The notes under the pieces were generated by a model, which saw only the letters and a list, made by a program, of their open reading frames with translations, did not search any database and was not told the origin of the DNA. Positions 54,220 through 64,000 of a stretch of DNA of 64,000 bases are shown piece after piece. This DNA is from Amyloporia xantha (lineage: Eukaryota; Basidiomycota; Agaricomycetes; Polyporales; Adustoporiaceae). The stretch spans positions 1,178,001 through 1,242,000 of the forward strand of contig JAYKKR010000011.1 in the NCBI GenBank assembly GCA_036971615.1, in the 5' to 3' direction. Each line of letters begins with the position of its first letter. The stretch's first letter is position 1. The position numbers and the translations under genes are program-made.

Positions 54220-54844
54220 TTACACGTCCGCCTGCAGCAAACTGTACTTTGTCAGTTGCCGCAATGAGTCTTGTGACTGATGCGGCGCGCACCTTTTCAC
54301 TGCTGTTCGAGCGCGTGCTCCATCCCCGGTGCGCATGTTCACCACGGTATCTTGTTTCATACCGCAGCGGAATACATACATGTCACCGTACCAGACCATT
54401 CCACCGGTGCAATCCTGAACTGCGGCATTGGGCTCGCCGTCATTGTCGATGCGCACGGAGCAAATGAGGTAGGTTACTGATGAAGCAGCACCAGGGTAAA
54501 CAGGGACTTGAACACGGTGAGTCAGCATCTCAGCAAAGTCTTCTGTTAAATAGACGGGCTGAACAACATCAAAACCACCGTCTATAGGGTAATGGTGGAC
54601 ATTCATGGGGCGATAGCCGCCAGGGGCTCCGCGTTGCAAACGATATGCGTTCACCGATTTGACCTGAACCAAAGACTTAACGCGGTGAGGCACTTTGTTA
54701 TGTACCACTAACCTGCACTAACCAACGCTGCGCTGGCTGTCGCAACCCAGACGAAGAACTAGCAATGAACACATACAGTGTGAGAGCAACAGCAAGAGCA
54801 ACAGCCGCGGCGCAATACTGAACGAGACAGGCGAGGTTAGCCAT
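54220..54844 (-). CDS. Small single-anchor membrane protein, gene B
   Basis: Two exons (54713-54844 and 54220-54663; 49-bp intron) encode 191 residues. The N-terminus contains a 17-residue hydrophobic helix 'AAAVALAVALTLYVFIA' followed by a short Ser run, typical of an uncleaved signal anchor. The remainder, 'GYRPMNVHHYPIDGGFDVVQ', 'DFAEMLTHRVQVPVYPGAA', 'LICSVRIDNDGEPNAAV', looks like a small beta-rich domain with cysteines. No family recognised. It lies between genes A and C on the same strand. Confidence 0.6.
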
Positions 54845-55028
54845 AATGTCAACTTAAGTTGGGAAGCGGTGCTTATAAGCCAGTACTGTGTAGGCCCGAT
54901 CAAGGAGCGGAAGCAAGGCCTGCGGCATGTGCGGGGTCAAATAATAGCTTGTCTCGGGAATATTTGTAGCCACTATTGTACAGACGAATTATCAGCTCAG
55001 GTGCTGGAATTGTATCCTCCCGTTTCTA

Positions 55029-56069
55029 TTAACCCTGTACCATAGGACGCTCCGCCTGTCTGCCGCCTTCGCCGTTCCCACCAGCAGCCGGAGGAGCGAT
55101 GAAGGGCAGGTCCGGCGCATCTTCAATGTAAGTGAAATCACTCATTGAACTGCCGTCTGAAATTCCACCAATGGTCTGTAAGGATGAACATTTCTGAGCT
55201 CCATGCGTAGTATGTGCGCCCCCGGCCCCCTGACGTACCTTCAATTCGGCTGCCGACTTCAGGCGCAGGACCTCTTTGAATCCAAAGTTGACCTGAGTGC
55301 GAAACTGGCCTCGCTTTCGAGAGGAGACTATGTCGGCGTAGGCCGCCACTTCCACAAAGTCGCCGTGGTGGAATACCACCATCGGAGCAGGAATGATTGC
55401 GCCGTCACTGCGTACAACTTTCGTGACAATGCGATGGTCGAGGATCCAGTTTTCCTTCAAGCGATCCATCCACCCCTGCGGGTCATCGGCAGCCTTGAGT
55501 ACCACAGATGACACATGTTGTCCAGCGCGGATCTGACCGTCCCCCGTGATTAAGCTGTTTCAACAGTAAACAATGCCGGCAAATGGAATGCGCACCTTAG
55601 AGAAGACCGGTCGCTGCAGGCGAATGTTTCCCTGCAGCCGTGCAAAGTCCTCGGTAGCATCAACCCTGCCCAACGACCCTCGTATAAACATGCGCAAATT
55701 GTGCAGGGCCTCTTCCTGTATCCCGAATTCGGAGTCGTGTCCTTTGCTTTCTATTTCGACGAAATGCTGCGCTGCAGCGGGATCGGACCGTGGACTGGAC
55801 TCGTGTCAGGCGAAGCTAGTAGGCAACTTGTTGGAGACTGACCCGCGATAAGTCCCCATGGGCGAGCAGTTGAATGCTTTCAAAAACCCCTGCAACCGGA
55901 TGAGGACCTGATATTTGACCTCAGGCATGTCATCGTTAGATAGCACGCTGGCCTGATATACAAGAACATGACGTCGACCATCCCGAACAGAACCGGTTTC
56001 ATCAGAATGGATAGTCGCCCATTCTGTGATGCCGTCGAGACTGGACGGTACAACACTCCAGGCCGGCAT
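55029..56069 (-). CDS. Uncharacterised Helitron-side protein, gene C
   Basis: Four or five exons. It starts at ATG 56069 ('MPAWSVV') by comparison with gene F ('MPALWPS'). Segments: 'KYQVLIRLQGFLKAFN'; after an intron 'EEALHNLRMFIRG' ending 'LQRPVFSK'; after a 41-bp intron 'DDPQGWMDRLKENWILDHRI' and 'VRSDGAIIPAP' with 'HHGDFVEVAAYADIVS'; and a last exon with 'GGISDGSSMSDFTYIEDAPD'. Gene F at 58559-59576 matches segment by segment with introns at the same points. Predicted beta-rich. Function unknown; an OB-fold-like nucleic-acid-binding role is a guess only. Confidence 0.65.
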
Positions 56070-56562
56070 TGTTGACAAGACATGGACGTCATTGGGAGGC
56101 CGTCCTATCCCATTCGGCCATTTGTCTCGCAGTAGAGTGTGATCATCTGCAAGTAGGTTCAGTGATGGGAACAGATAAACCATTCCAATACGCACGCTTT
56201 ATGTATGACATTATGACGGCAAGCGAGGTAGAGGGTAAACACACGGACTGCAGTCAGTTTGCGAATGGGAGGAGGTTATATGTACCCCACCGGGATCTAA
56301 TGGCAGCCGCAGAGCATGTAAGCAGAAGTCAGCCTCCGCCGGATGCAAATCCGGTTAGCCACCATTTGGTCAACACCCGAATCGGCGGCATTCAGGTCAG
56401 TGAAAGCCCTCGTCGTACATTAACCGTACACCCCTCTCGAATCTCCCCTCTTGTCTTCTTGAATATCACATATGTCGACCCACTCCATGCCCAACCTGTC
56501 TCCTGTCCAGCCCCCCTGGCCAGAGTGCGTAGCTTTCTGCATGGTGTAACCTATACCTGACT

Positions 56563-57516
56563 AGCCTTCGCAGTCTTCCCATCGAATTGTGCTTGAAAGT
56601 CGTGCAGCAGATGGACATGAAGACGCTGGTCACCTGGCGCCAGGCAGGAAATACTGCAAACCGGATGGCCAGTGAGGAGCTTATACGCACCTTACATGTT
56701 TTGCTCGGCCGATACGTAGAGGACGTGCCCGGATTCCGCACCATGATGCGAGCGCATGATGCAGTCATATCTGGGTCAGCCGCATTGTGGTTTTTCGACA
56801 GAAGGGCAACTTGGGAACCCACCGATCTTGACGTCTATACCCCATATAGCACCTGGGAAGACACCATTGCCTATTTGGAGACTGTAGAACACGGTGTGAC
56901 AGTCCGCACCCCGCACGGCCAGGATACACCCGGAGAAGATTACGACAACAATAATGGCATCGCCGAAGTCGCTCATGTGAACACCCGACGAGGCAAGATC
57001 GATGTTATTCGGAGCCAAAATGAGAGCGCATTGTTCCCCGTTGCCTTCTTTTGGACGTCTCTGGTCAAGAATGTGGTTGGCGCGGACCATGCAATCTGTT
57101 CAGACTGGCCCCTCCTCTCCGCTCGTTGGGCCACAATTTCTCCGCAGGAGTTGACAGAAAAGGAAGTCCTCGCTGCAGAGAAATACGTCAGACGTGGCTA
57201 CGCATTCGCCAGATCTGTCAATGACCTTCAGGAACCCGACGACGTGCGCTGTCGCAAGTGGCAGTGCCTGCATGTGGTTCGCAGTTTCTCCGACCACGGA
57301 TGTATGCGCGTAACGTATGAGCTCCATGACGATGGCAAAACCGTTGATCTCGCAAGGCAGATAGGGAATGGTGTTACGGTTGCCTGGTTTGTAGGAGGGG
57401 ACAAGTGTTGTGACGAGTGCGGCGGGGGGGATGACGTGCCCAACCTACTTCCGGGGGATACTCTTGACGAAGCGGAGGACGGTCGTGGTGTGCGCATTGT
57501 GTACAGACAGGCATAG
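56563..57516 (+). CDS. F-box protein with nucleotidyltransferase-like domain, gene D
   Basis: About 310 residues to the stop at 57516. An F-box-like helix pair 'LPIELCLKVVQQMDMKTLVT' continues as 'WRQAGNTAN'. About 45 residues later comes 'VISGSAALWFFDRRATWEPT' and 'DLDVYTP', a G-S ... D-x-D arrangement as in minimal nucleotidyltransferases. The F-box begins before any in-frame ATG, so a short upstream exon (perhaps ATG 56166) is expected and the listed start is only a lower bound. A cysteine-rich patch ('CCDECGGGDD') lies near the C-terminus. Whether it transfers nucleotides is unknown. Confidence 0.55.
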   Translation, partial: SLRSLPIELCLKVVQQMDMKTLVTWRQAGNTANRMASEELIRTLHVLLGRYVEDVPGFRTMMRAHDAVISGSAALWFFDRRATWEPTDLDVYTPYSTWEDTIAYLETVEHGVTVRTPHGQDTPGEDYDNNNGIAEVAHVNTRRGKIDVIRSQNESALFPVAFFWTSLVKNVVGADHAICSDWPLLSARWATISPQELTEKEVLAAEKYVRRGYAFARSVNDLQEPDDVRCRKWQCLHVVRSFSDHGCMRVTYELHDDGKTVDLARQIGNGVTVAWFVGGDKCCDECGGGDDVPNLLPGDTLDEAEDGRGVRIVYRQA

Positions 57517-57698
57517 TAGTAGGCTTTTGCACATAATCCATAATCCCTCATGAGCCTCGATTCCATACGAAGGGTTATGAATAACGTACACGTCAGCTTG
57601 TCAGCCACCATGCAACGACATTTATCGAGACATTACGCCATGCCTTCATTTACCCTGCCCGCAGGGATCGCTAGGAACCTCTCATAACTTCGTAAGAC

Positions 57699-58502
57699 AT
57701 GCCATCGGTCCGCCACAGAGCGTACGTCACCAACCCCTGTGTGTACTATGCGCACATCACTAACACATTGCACGCCAGTAGACCGCGTTCATCGGCAATC
57801 ACCCCGATCTCCGTCCATGGTCTGCCAAACGACCAGAGACTGAGGAGGTGCGTTAACAATATTTTCTCGAACGTTTGTAAATACGAGTGTGGGTCAAACG
57901 CACAGGAGAGTCATTGCCACAATCTCTACTCAGAATCCGCAAGAGCCGTCGTACAATGTGGGCTCAATTCCGTTGTATGCTTGCTGGGACATCATGTCTT
58001 TCGGGTCTACCGACATCACGTCCGCTCTTTCAATACAAGGAAGACTCGTAACCGTTCGTCTGGTCGGACGCTTGAGTCACTTCGGCACCCACAACGATCG
58101 CTCGCACGCATCTATCGAGGTGATCCTATTTCAGGAGGATGACACGGTAGCCGCCTATCGCCTCTTGCATCTTCCATGTGACCAAGACACTCTAGATAGA
58201 GGCGTTAAGCTATCTGTCCTGTTACCTCACAATGTGAGTCATTCATGCTATTCTCGGTGTACCACATACTAGAACCCACAAATCAACTACGGATTCAGTT
58301 TATGCAACACACGCTTGTGAACGACGGCAGAACCGTAGACACCTCGGATGGCACGTTACCCGCCATATCGCCCTCAGTTTTGCGAGTAGGAGATGTCGTC
58401 TCCCTCGAGAGCAACTTCATACGCAACGTGTCGCTGAATGGAATGACAGACCACATGATAGTCTTGTGCAGTGTACTATTATTGTACAGCCGCGGTGGGT
58501 GA
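57699..58502 (+). CDS. Uncharacterised Helitron-side protein, gene E
   Basis: Three exons (57699-57847, 57906-58233, 58299-58502; introns of 58 and 65 bp) give 226 residues in frame. Motifs parallel genes C and F: 'LVTVRLVGRLSHFG' (compare 'VLIRLQGFLKAFN'), then 'LVNDGRTVDTSDGTLPAISP' and 'LRVGDVVSLESNFIRN' with a final hydrophobic strand 'MIVLCSVLLLY'. It is on the opposite strand to C and F and lacks their C-terminal exon. Function unknown. Confidence 0.6.
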
Positions 58503-58558
58503 ATGCCATGATAGCGTATAGGAGATCATACATAGTTCGCAGACGGCAAGCGTACTCG

Positions 58559-59576
58559 TTATGAACACGGGGGATCACGGATGGAAATGGTAGGGACAAC
58601 TGAGCGATGTTCGTCCTCGAGTGGGAGATTCTACAAGATGTATGTGTCAATACCAGACAGACCACATGGACTCCCAAGGTACCTTGATATCAGATACCGA
58701 CAAAAGTCGGCAAACATCCTCTATAACCAGGATCACGTCCATCTTCCTCGCCTTTTTCGACCCCGAAATGCCGAAGAGGATTGCGATGCCGACATCTACA
58801 AAGTCTCCCGTCCGGAAACTATCAGCGGAACAAGGCACCACTGAACCATCTGAGGTCTGACGAGTCAGCTGCAAACGGTCGGCGAGGTCCCATCCTGGCC
58901 CCAGATTCTTCACCATACCCTCAGGATCGTCCACAGGGGATACCTGATTTCGGTGTCGCAGGTGATTGACAGCCCCAGTCTACAGTTATTTGTAAATATG
59001 TGAGGGAAAAATCCAGGATATCACAGACCTTAACAAACACACGGCGAAAGACAGGTATACCCGCATGGACAGACGGTAGGATGCTGTCGTCATGAGTCGC
59101 ACGCAAATTAGACGCTGCCAGCTGGGCTATGTTGTGAATGACATTCACTTGAGCCTTGAACGGCACAATGCAACCGCCCGCGTGTAGCAGCAAGTTTTGC
59201 CGAGCCCGCACAGTGTCGCTTGTTTTCCTGACGAGAGAACAAAAGGATGAGAGGGACTGTATGCAGGTGAGACAAACTGGAATGGTTACCCTGTCCATGA
59301 CCCCAAACGATGCAGGTTGACCGCACGTATGAACCCCTGTAATCGGAGAACTACTTGGCGAGGCACTTGCCCGTTCATTTCACGAGGTACCGCACAGTGT
59401 GTCAACCGGTAGGTGGGACGTCGAGCCCCAAATCGGTCGGGAGAGTCATCTTCAACGTTAACATGCGCACAGAGAGCATCATACGATATAGGTATCTGGC
59501 GTGCTACGCTTGACGAATTGCTTGGTATCTGCGCCAGGACGCAGTCGCCAAATACGCTGGGCCAGAGTGCGGGCAC
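58559..59576 (-). CDS. Uncharacterised Helitron-side protein, gene F
   Basis: Four exons starting 'MPALWPSVFGD' (ATG 59576). Segments: 'RQVVLRLQGFIRAVNLHRLG'; 'VNVIHNIAQLAASNLRA' ending 'RRVFVK'; after an intron 'VDDPEGMVKNLGPGWDLADR' and 'RQTSDGSVVPCSA' with 'RTGDFVDVGIAI'; and a short last exon ending 'ISIRDPPCS'. The plan and intron positions match gene C (55029-56069), so they are paralogues, although sequence identity is low. Further upstream exons are possible. Confidence 0.6.
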
Positions 59577-60373
59577 GCAGACGTCCCCGTCTGCCTGAAA
59601 TTCAGTATGACGTACGACAATACATAGGGAAACTTACCGCAGATGTAAGACATAATCTGAAAGAGACTGATGCGTGCTCAAGTGAATCGGATAATGGGGT
59701 GAAGGAAAAGGGAGAAGAGCAGCGTCAGCCCCTCGGGTTCAAACCACGACCGAGCTGTCGGCTTGATAAAGGAAATCGTTTGCCAGCCGGAATCGCAACG
59801 GGACCTGTTACACACACCAGGACGGTTCACTGTCAGCGCCGCTGTCCAATGAGATGAGCGCCTTTGTCCTGCAGGCAAGCGATGAATGTCCTGCATATGA
59901 GCGGTGATGGCGGGCATCCACAGTGCATGCTGGTTCTTACATGGATAGGCCTGACACCTACACGAGACATATTTGCTTACCGTCACGTTGCGAGTCGATG
60001 TCGAACATGACGCTTTCAGCCTCATCGCAGTCGTATCATATGAGGTGTGGGGCTAGAGTAGGTGACCGGTGGTCGCAGTGAACCCATACTGGGCGTCTCC
60101 ATGTCACGCAGTGGCTGGGATGGTCAAGAAATGAGCTCAGTCTCTGTCTCAGACGGTAATCCATTTGCAGCCCTTGGTAACTGTCCGGAACATCTTCCAA
60201 TTGAGCGGCTTGTCTCAAAGGCATTTCCCAATTGAACACTAGCATGTAAGATGCCAATTTGAGTCGTGGAGGCGCGTTGATGAGTGAGCTCAATTACTTC
60301 CGTGACTGCATGTGTATATCGTCTCCCATTCTGAGTTGTTGGTCAAAAATTAGGCTGTCGATCGCACAATCAC
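59577..60373. other. Spacer with possible exons on the minus strand
   Basis: Minus-strand frames at 60036-60293 ('MEMPLRQAAQ'-like, Leu-rich) and at about 59990-60040 ('DEAESVMFDIDSQRD') could be exons of one more cluster gene, but no joined model was secure. The 3' terminus of the Helitron should lie at or left of this stretch; I could not identify its hairpin and CTRR end by eye. Confidence 0.3.
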
Positions 60374-63300
60374 TCAGGGGGAATAAATCACCAGACAGGC
60401 ATGCCGTCCATGTGCTCGCAGTAGGTTATCTGGGCCGTTGTCGCCCAGTGTGACCACATCAGGAACACACTTGCCACTGGCATGAGCACCGTCATGGTAC
60501 CATATGCTTCCGTCTACATCAAACAGACGGCAGGTGAAGTGATTGTCACCAGCGTACACGATTCCTCGCAGGCTATACTTGGCGGTATGCTCAGCATACG
60601 GCAAAATGATGTCGGGATCCACACGTATTGATGGATAGCCCGGTACGTTGGGAAAGATCTCTACAGCAAAAAAAGGTGGTGCTTGTAGAAGAGTTGAAAA
60701 CAGTCGAGAGGGCAAACGGCATGACCGGCACCGTGAACCACTCACGTTGGAAAGGAGGAGAGGTAAGCACTCGGATATAGCGGACGACGATGGCTGCGAA
60801 GTCAGACCATCCCATGTGGATGGATAGACAGACCAGACGTAATTTGTGATACTTTCCACTGCGAAATCGCTTACCACATGACAGTTATCACATATTTGCT
60901 GCCTTGTACCAAATGGTCTACTTGTAGTGAACAAACGTTCAGCAACATCGACGACAGCACTAAGCACGGGTCCTTGTCTAGGGAATGCGCGCGGGTCATA
61001 CGCAAACATGGAGTCTCGCAGTTTATCGCGAACACTTTCCAGAGATTTGAGACCATTTGAACATTCAAGAAAGCCTGCACAAAGTTGAAGCATCAATGGA
61101 TCGCTGCGCAACGCGCCCATAAACTGGGTGAATCCCTGTTGCGAAAAGCAGTGCCACAGAATTGTGAGCAGCGCGTCATACGCACAGCTCCAGTTTACAT
61201 TATCCCACACCAGGCCTCCGAGGGGTAAACGCATCGTTTGAGCAGTATTCGTAGGTGTTGATGAAGGTGCAGTACCCACTGCGGTCGCAGAGTCTGACGC
61301 TGAGGCATCAACCCATTCGCCGCGACGCGGTCGTTTTGTGCGTTGGCCCGGTGATTCCTGCGAAACGGCGGCACATTTTTTTGTGCTTTGTTTAGATTTG
61401 TCAAGCATTCTCCATTGTGAAGGCTCCACAGCGGGTTTCAGCAATGACAGGGGATCATTGGCCCAGTTGAGACCGGCGTCGACAGAGGCAGGAACATAAT
61501 GAGCTCCGAAATGGGATTGGAATGACCGGATAAGAGAGGACCGTGTCGAACCTTGAACGGAAACTGGCAAGGAATCTGTGTGCCGTAAGCGACGTATCTC
61601 GTCCAGGATTTCGAGTTCACGGAATTCTCGTCTGAGATCACCGTTGAGTCCTCCACGGACCTTGGAGCCATCAAATGTGTCTAAGATAACTGTTCCTGAT
61701 AGGGAGGAGCTGCGGGAGAGGCACGTATAGATGGATTGGTGGCCCTTACAATATTTGAGATGACAAGGATTAAACGGTCGTGTTCGTCCCTGGGCACCGA
61801 AGTCCGTCATCGCAAAGTTGAGCAAGACATGCGCTTGATGACGTTCTATCCATATCTCAAGATCGTTGGGCAATATACATTTCACGCGGCCGCTACTGCG
61901 AGTTACCGGAATAACATTCAGCGGCAGCCCCTGAAGCTGGACAGAACGGGGAGGATCCTTGAGCTTAACAAACAAAGTGTCAAGTACCTGTCTATCTTCA
62001 GATATATAATGAGACTGCCAACTTACTACAGTGGCCTCCGCGCCATTTGTTGCACACAATTCTGTAGCCTCGTTTGACTTAAGCATGACCGGCATACCGA
62101 CACATAGCGGCAATATTCCGGCCCGATGGCCAGTCCGCTGAGGGGGCAGCCTCCAGAGAACGTTCTGCAAGTCGTCCTCCACAGTGTTAGATGAACGAAT
62201 AGGATCTATCGCCTTTTTACTGTCGCGTTGCATGGAACGCACGGAATGTTTGTTGGGTCCCGTGCCCCAGTAATCTATGGAATAAAAATGATGAAGATCC
62301 TTGTTATGGTCTCGAGCAAACCGTTGAGCACATACCTCATTGATGGTGTCACGGTGCGTATTGCGAGCGGTGATTATAGAGACATCACGAAACCCTAGGT
62401 CGTTCAACAAATGAGAGCCACCAGTCACCGAAGCCACACGGGTCTGGAGAAGGGTAATGTCTTCAGGAGTACACGCCTTGAAGCGCATGTGTTCCAATGC
62501 CAGGCGGAATTTAACATCTCCCGATGAAAGCCCCCGCTGGCGCATATTTTGCCGCAATATTACGACAGTAGTGAACTCATGCCATATTGCCTTTCCGATA
62601 GCGTCCTGCTGAGATTTAAGAGATGTAGCACTTGACCAAGGGCCAACTGAAGCGGAGTACAGAGAGCGTGAACCAGGTCCAGCGGGAGGCAACTGTGCGA
62701 AGTCCCCCGCGAGAATGACATTGAGGCCCCCGAAACTAACATCCGTCACGCACGTCGCCTTGCACATCTGAGAGCTTATTCTGTAAACCTCGCCACAAGG
62801 AGTCATCGAGACCTCATCAAGAATCATGATGTCCGCACGTTTCAGGCGCTCACTGACCTTGGCAAGCGAGCCAGCGGGTACATACCCTCCGTAGTCAGAC
62901 TGATGTCCAAATCCTAATACGGAATGGTACGTGGATCCACATATTTGACAGGCGGCGGATCCGGTGGGCGCGACCAACAGTAGACGATATTCCTCTTCGC
63001 GTGCGAGCAAAATGGACCAAATCGAGCCTATCACTCTCGATTTCCCGGTACCGCCCATGCCGCCGAGGTACATCCTCAGAGGATCCTTTTCATGATGATG
63101 CAAGTGGCGTACTGCAATTCGAAAGGCTTGTTCCTGCTCAGTGTTCAGGGTATACATCTCCAGGATTTCGGTAATTAAACCGACCATATTATCCCCGAGT
63201 CCTCGTGGTATCTGCGACTTCCCAATAAATGCAGCAGGCAAATCACCAATGGTCACAACGGACACTACATTCAGATCAGAATAACTCGGAGAATATGCAT

Positions 63301-64000
63301 TAGCATATGATTTTGCCACGGCTTGAGCAGGTGATCCAGACTCTGCTGATGATCCTAAACGTTGTCGTATGACTTGTTCTTTAGCCGACGCTAGGAGGTC
63401 TTTCCACCCCGACAAAGTGCGCGCCGCCACGTCAAAAGAGGCAGCACTATCAGCGGGGACAGTGGTGTCACCATCTGCACGTAACTCACCATCAGGTAAA
63501 GGTACGTCTAGACGTAAAGAGCTAAGTAATGCACGCATCTGCTCCATTTCCGCACTGTGACGTGCACTTCGCTGACCACCCGATGATAAGGGGTCAAGGA
63601 GCATGTCCAGCAGCTCCTGTTGAGTTGCATCACGCAAAACCTGATCATCGAGATTTGCGACATCCAAACCAGTCAAATCCGAAGAGGACAAGAAAGAGAG
63701 TCCAAGGGACGCACGGCTGTCGGCTGCACGCTGAGCCGCGAAATCATCCCGGGCATCACGGCATTCAAACAGAACATTCATATTTCGCATAATCGAAAGA
63801 TGCTCAGCAGAGAACTCTGTTCTTTCAAAGGCAGCAAGCCAGGATTCATCTGCAGCCTTCATGTTGAGCCCATGGCGCCACCCTGACGGAAAGAAGAAAA
63901 CAAGCATTGTCTTACAGTATGTGACTCTATCACCTTTATCGGGCCTGGGCAGTGATTCTCCCAAGAAGTTAAGGATATACAGTTGATCTGTACGAAGGGG
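60374..64000 (-). CDS. Helitron Rep-Hel protein, helicase half, with C-terminal cysteine-protease-like domain (partial)
   Basis: Open frame from the window edge to a stop at 60374; about 1208 residues are visible and the 5' part, where the HUH Rep nuclease should be, is off the window. The N-terminal 'LPRPDKGDRVTYCKTMLVFF' and 'CRDARDDFAAQR' resemble the post-Rep linker of fungal Helitrons. PIF1 helicase follows: Walker A 'YLGGMGGTGKSRVI' (about residue 300), 'LLVAPTGSAACQI', Walker B 'IMILDEVSM', 'ILAGDFAQLPP', and the late 'KYCKGHQSIYTCLSRSSSLS'. After a Ser/Thr-rich linker, a separate domain has 'WDNVNWSCAYDALLTILWHC' (candidate catalytic Cys, about residue 925), paired CxxC motifs, and 'YAGDNHFTCRLFDVDGSIWY' (candidate His, about residue 1140). 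This looks like a USP/OTU-type cysteine peptidase. Confidence 0.85.
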   Translation of the reverse strand, partial: PLRTDQLYILNFLGESLPRPDKGDRVTYCKTMLVFFFPSGWRHGLNMKAADESWLAAFERTEFSAEHLSIMRNMNVLFECRDARDDFAAQRAADSRASLGLSFLSSSDLTGLDVANLDDQVLRDATQQELLDMLLDPLSSGGQRSARHSAEMEQMRALLSSLRLDVPLPDGELRADGDTTVPADSAASFDVAARTLSGWKDLLASAKEQVIRQRLGSSAESGSPAQAVAKSYANAYSPSYSDLNVVSVVTIGDLPAAFIGKSQIPRGLGDNMVGLITEILEMYTLNTEQEQAFRIAVRHLHHHEKDPLRMYLGGMGGTGKSRVIGSIWSILLAREEEYRLLLVAPTGSAACQICGSTYHSVLGFGHQSDYGGYVPAGSLAKVSERLKRADIMILDEVSMTPCGEVYRISSQMCKATCVTDVSFGGLNVILAGDFAQLPPAGPGSRSLYSASVGPWSSATSLKSQQDAIGKAIWHEFTTVVILRQNMRQRGLSSGDVKFRLALEHMRFKACTPEDITLLQTRVASVTGGSHLLNDLGFRDVSIITARNTHRDTINEVCAQRFARDHNKDLHHFYSIDYWGTGPNKHSVRSMQRDSKKAIDPIRSSNTVEDDLQNVLWRLPPQRTGHRAGILPLCVGMPVMLKSNEATELCATNGAEATVVSWQSHYISEDRQVLDTLFVKLKDPPRSVQLQGLPLNVIPVTRSSGRVKCILPNDLEIWIERHQAHVLLNFAMTDFGAQGRTRPFNPCHLKYCKGHQSIYTCLSRSSSLSGTVILDTFDGSKVRGGLNGDLRREFRELEILDEIRRLRHTDSLPVSVQGSTRSSLIRSFQSHFGAHYVPASVDAGLNWANDPLSLLKPAVEPSQWRMLDKSKQSTKKCAAVSQESPGQRTKRPRRGEWVDASASDSATAVGTAPSSTPTNTAQTMRLPLGGLVWDNVNWSCAYDALLTILWHCFSQQGFTQFMGALRSDPLMLQLCAGFLECSNGLKSLESVRDKLRDSMFAYDPRAFPRQGPVLSAVVDVAERLFTTSRPFGTRQQICDNCHVVSDFAVESITNYVWSVYPSTWDGLTSQPSSSAISECLPLLLSNVSGSRCRSCRLPSRLFSTLLQAPPFFAVEIFPNVPGYPSIRVDPDIILPYAEHTAKYSLRGIVYAGDNHFTCRLFDVDGSIWYHDGAHASGKCVPDVVTLGDNGPDNLLRAHGRHACLVIYSP

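Overview
The window is nuclear DNA of a filamentous basidiomycete, most likely an Agaricomycete. The coding genes are split by many 48-65 bp GT-AG introns. The protein families (DUF6535 membrane proteins, Plavaka transposases with DUF6532 partners, NTF2-like and expansin-like small proteins) are typical of that class. The organism call is an inference from families; no species is claimed.

Layout. 1-822 (-): 3' part of a SWI/SNF subunit gene (SNF12/SWP73/SMARCD). 1201-2617 (+): a mitochondrial-looking RluA-type pseudouridine synthase. 2829-3785 (-): an uncharacterised two-module protein with a paralogue at 39695-40743 (-). 5730-6347 and 11685-12282 (both +): a pair of NTF2-like proteins with identical exon lengths. 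7440-8141: low-complexity DNA and a 23-bp tandem repeat. 8960-10379: a 5'-truncated LINE with poly(A) tail and 12-bp target duplication, itself split by a short foldback element. 13332-13925 (-) and 38260-38853 (+): a pair of secreted double-psi beta-barrel proteins with conserved promoters and exon lengths. So three gene families are each duplicated across this locus.

15425-36045 is one compound transposon. A Copia LTR retrotransposon (minus strand, 345-bp LTRs at 35696-36040 and 15430-15455 + 22583-22901, TSD ttgta) was split by two further insertions. An 8.5-kb Plavaka (CACTA-like) DNA transposon lies in the last codons of pol (22945-31488, TIR catcaggaaaaaa, TSD ct) and carries its transposase and a DUF6532 gene. 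A TA-target short TIR element sits in the Copia 3' LTR, and a complete Tf1/sushi-type chromovirus Gypsy element (15571-22434, 570-bp LTRs, TSD acctg) sits inside that. Both LTR pairs read as identical by eye, so the whole stack is recent.

To the right: a Tourist-like MITE (36873-37407); then conserved housekeeping genes, ARPC5 (Arp2/3 subunit) at 41431-42075 and a UFO1-like F-box/WD40/UIM protein at 42520-45974; then a DUF6535 membrane protein at 46681-49412. From about 52 kb to the end lies a cluster of unfamiliar genes, at least four of which share a C-terminal motif. It lies beside the PIF1 helicase part of a Helitron Rep-Hel protein that runs off the window at 64000 and has a C-terminal cysteine-protease-like domain. 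This Helitron-side cluster is the best candidate for an undescribed system.
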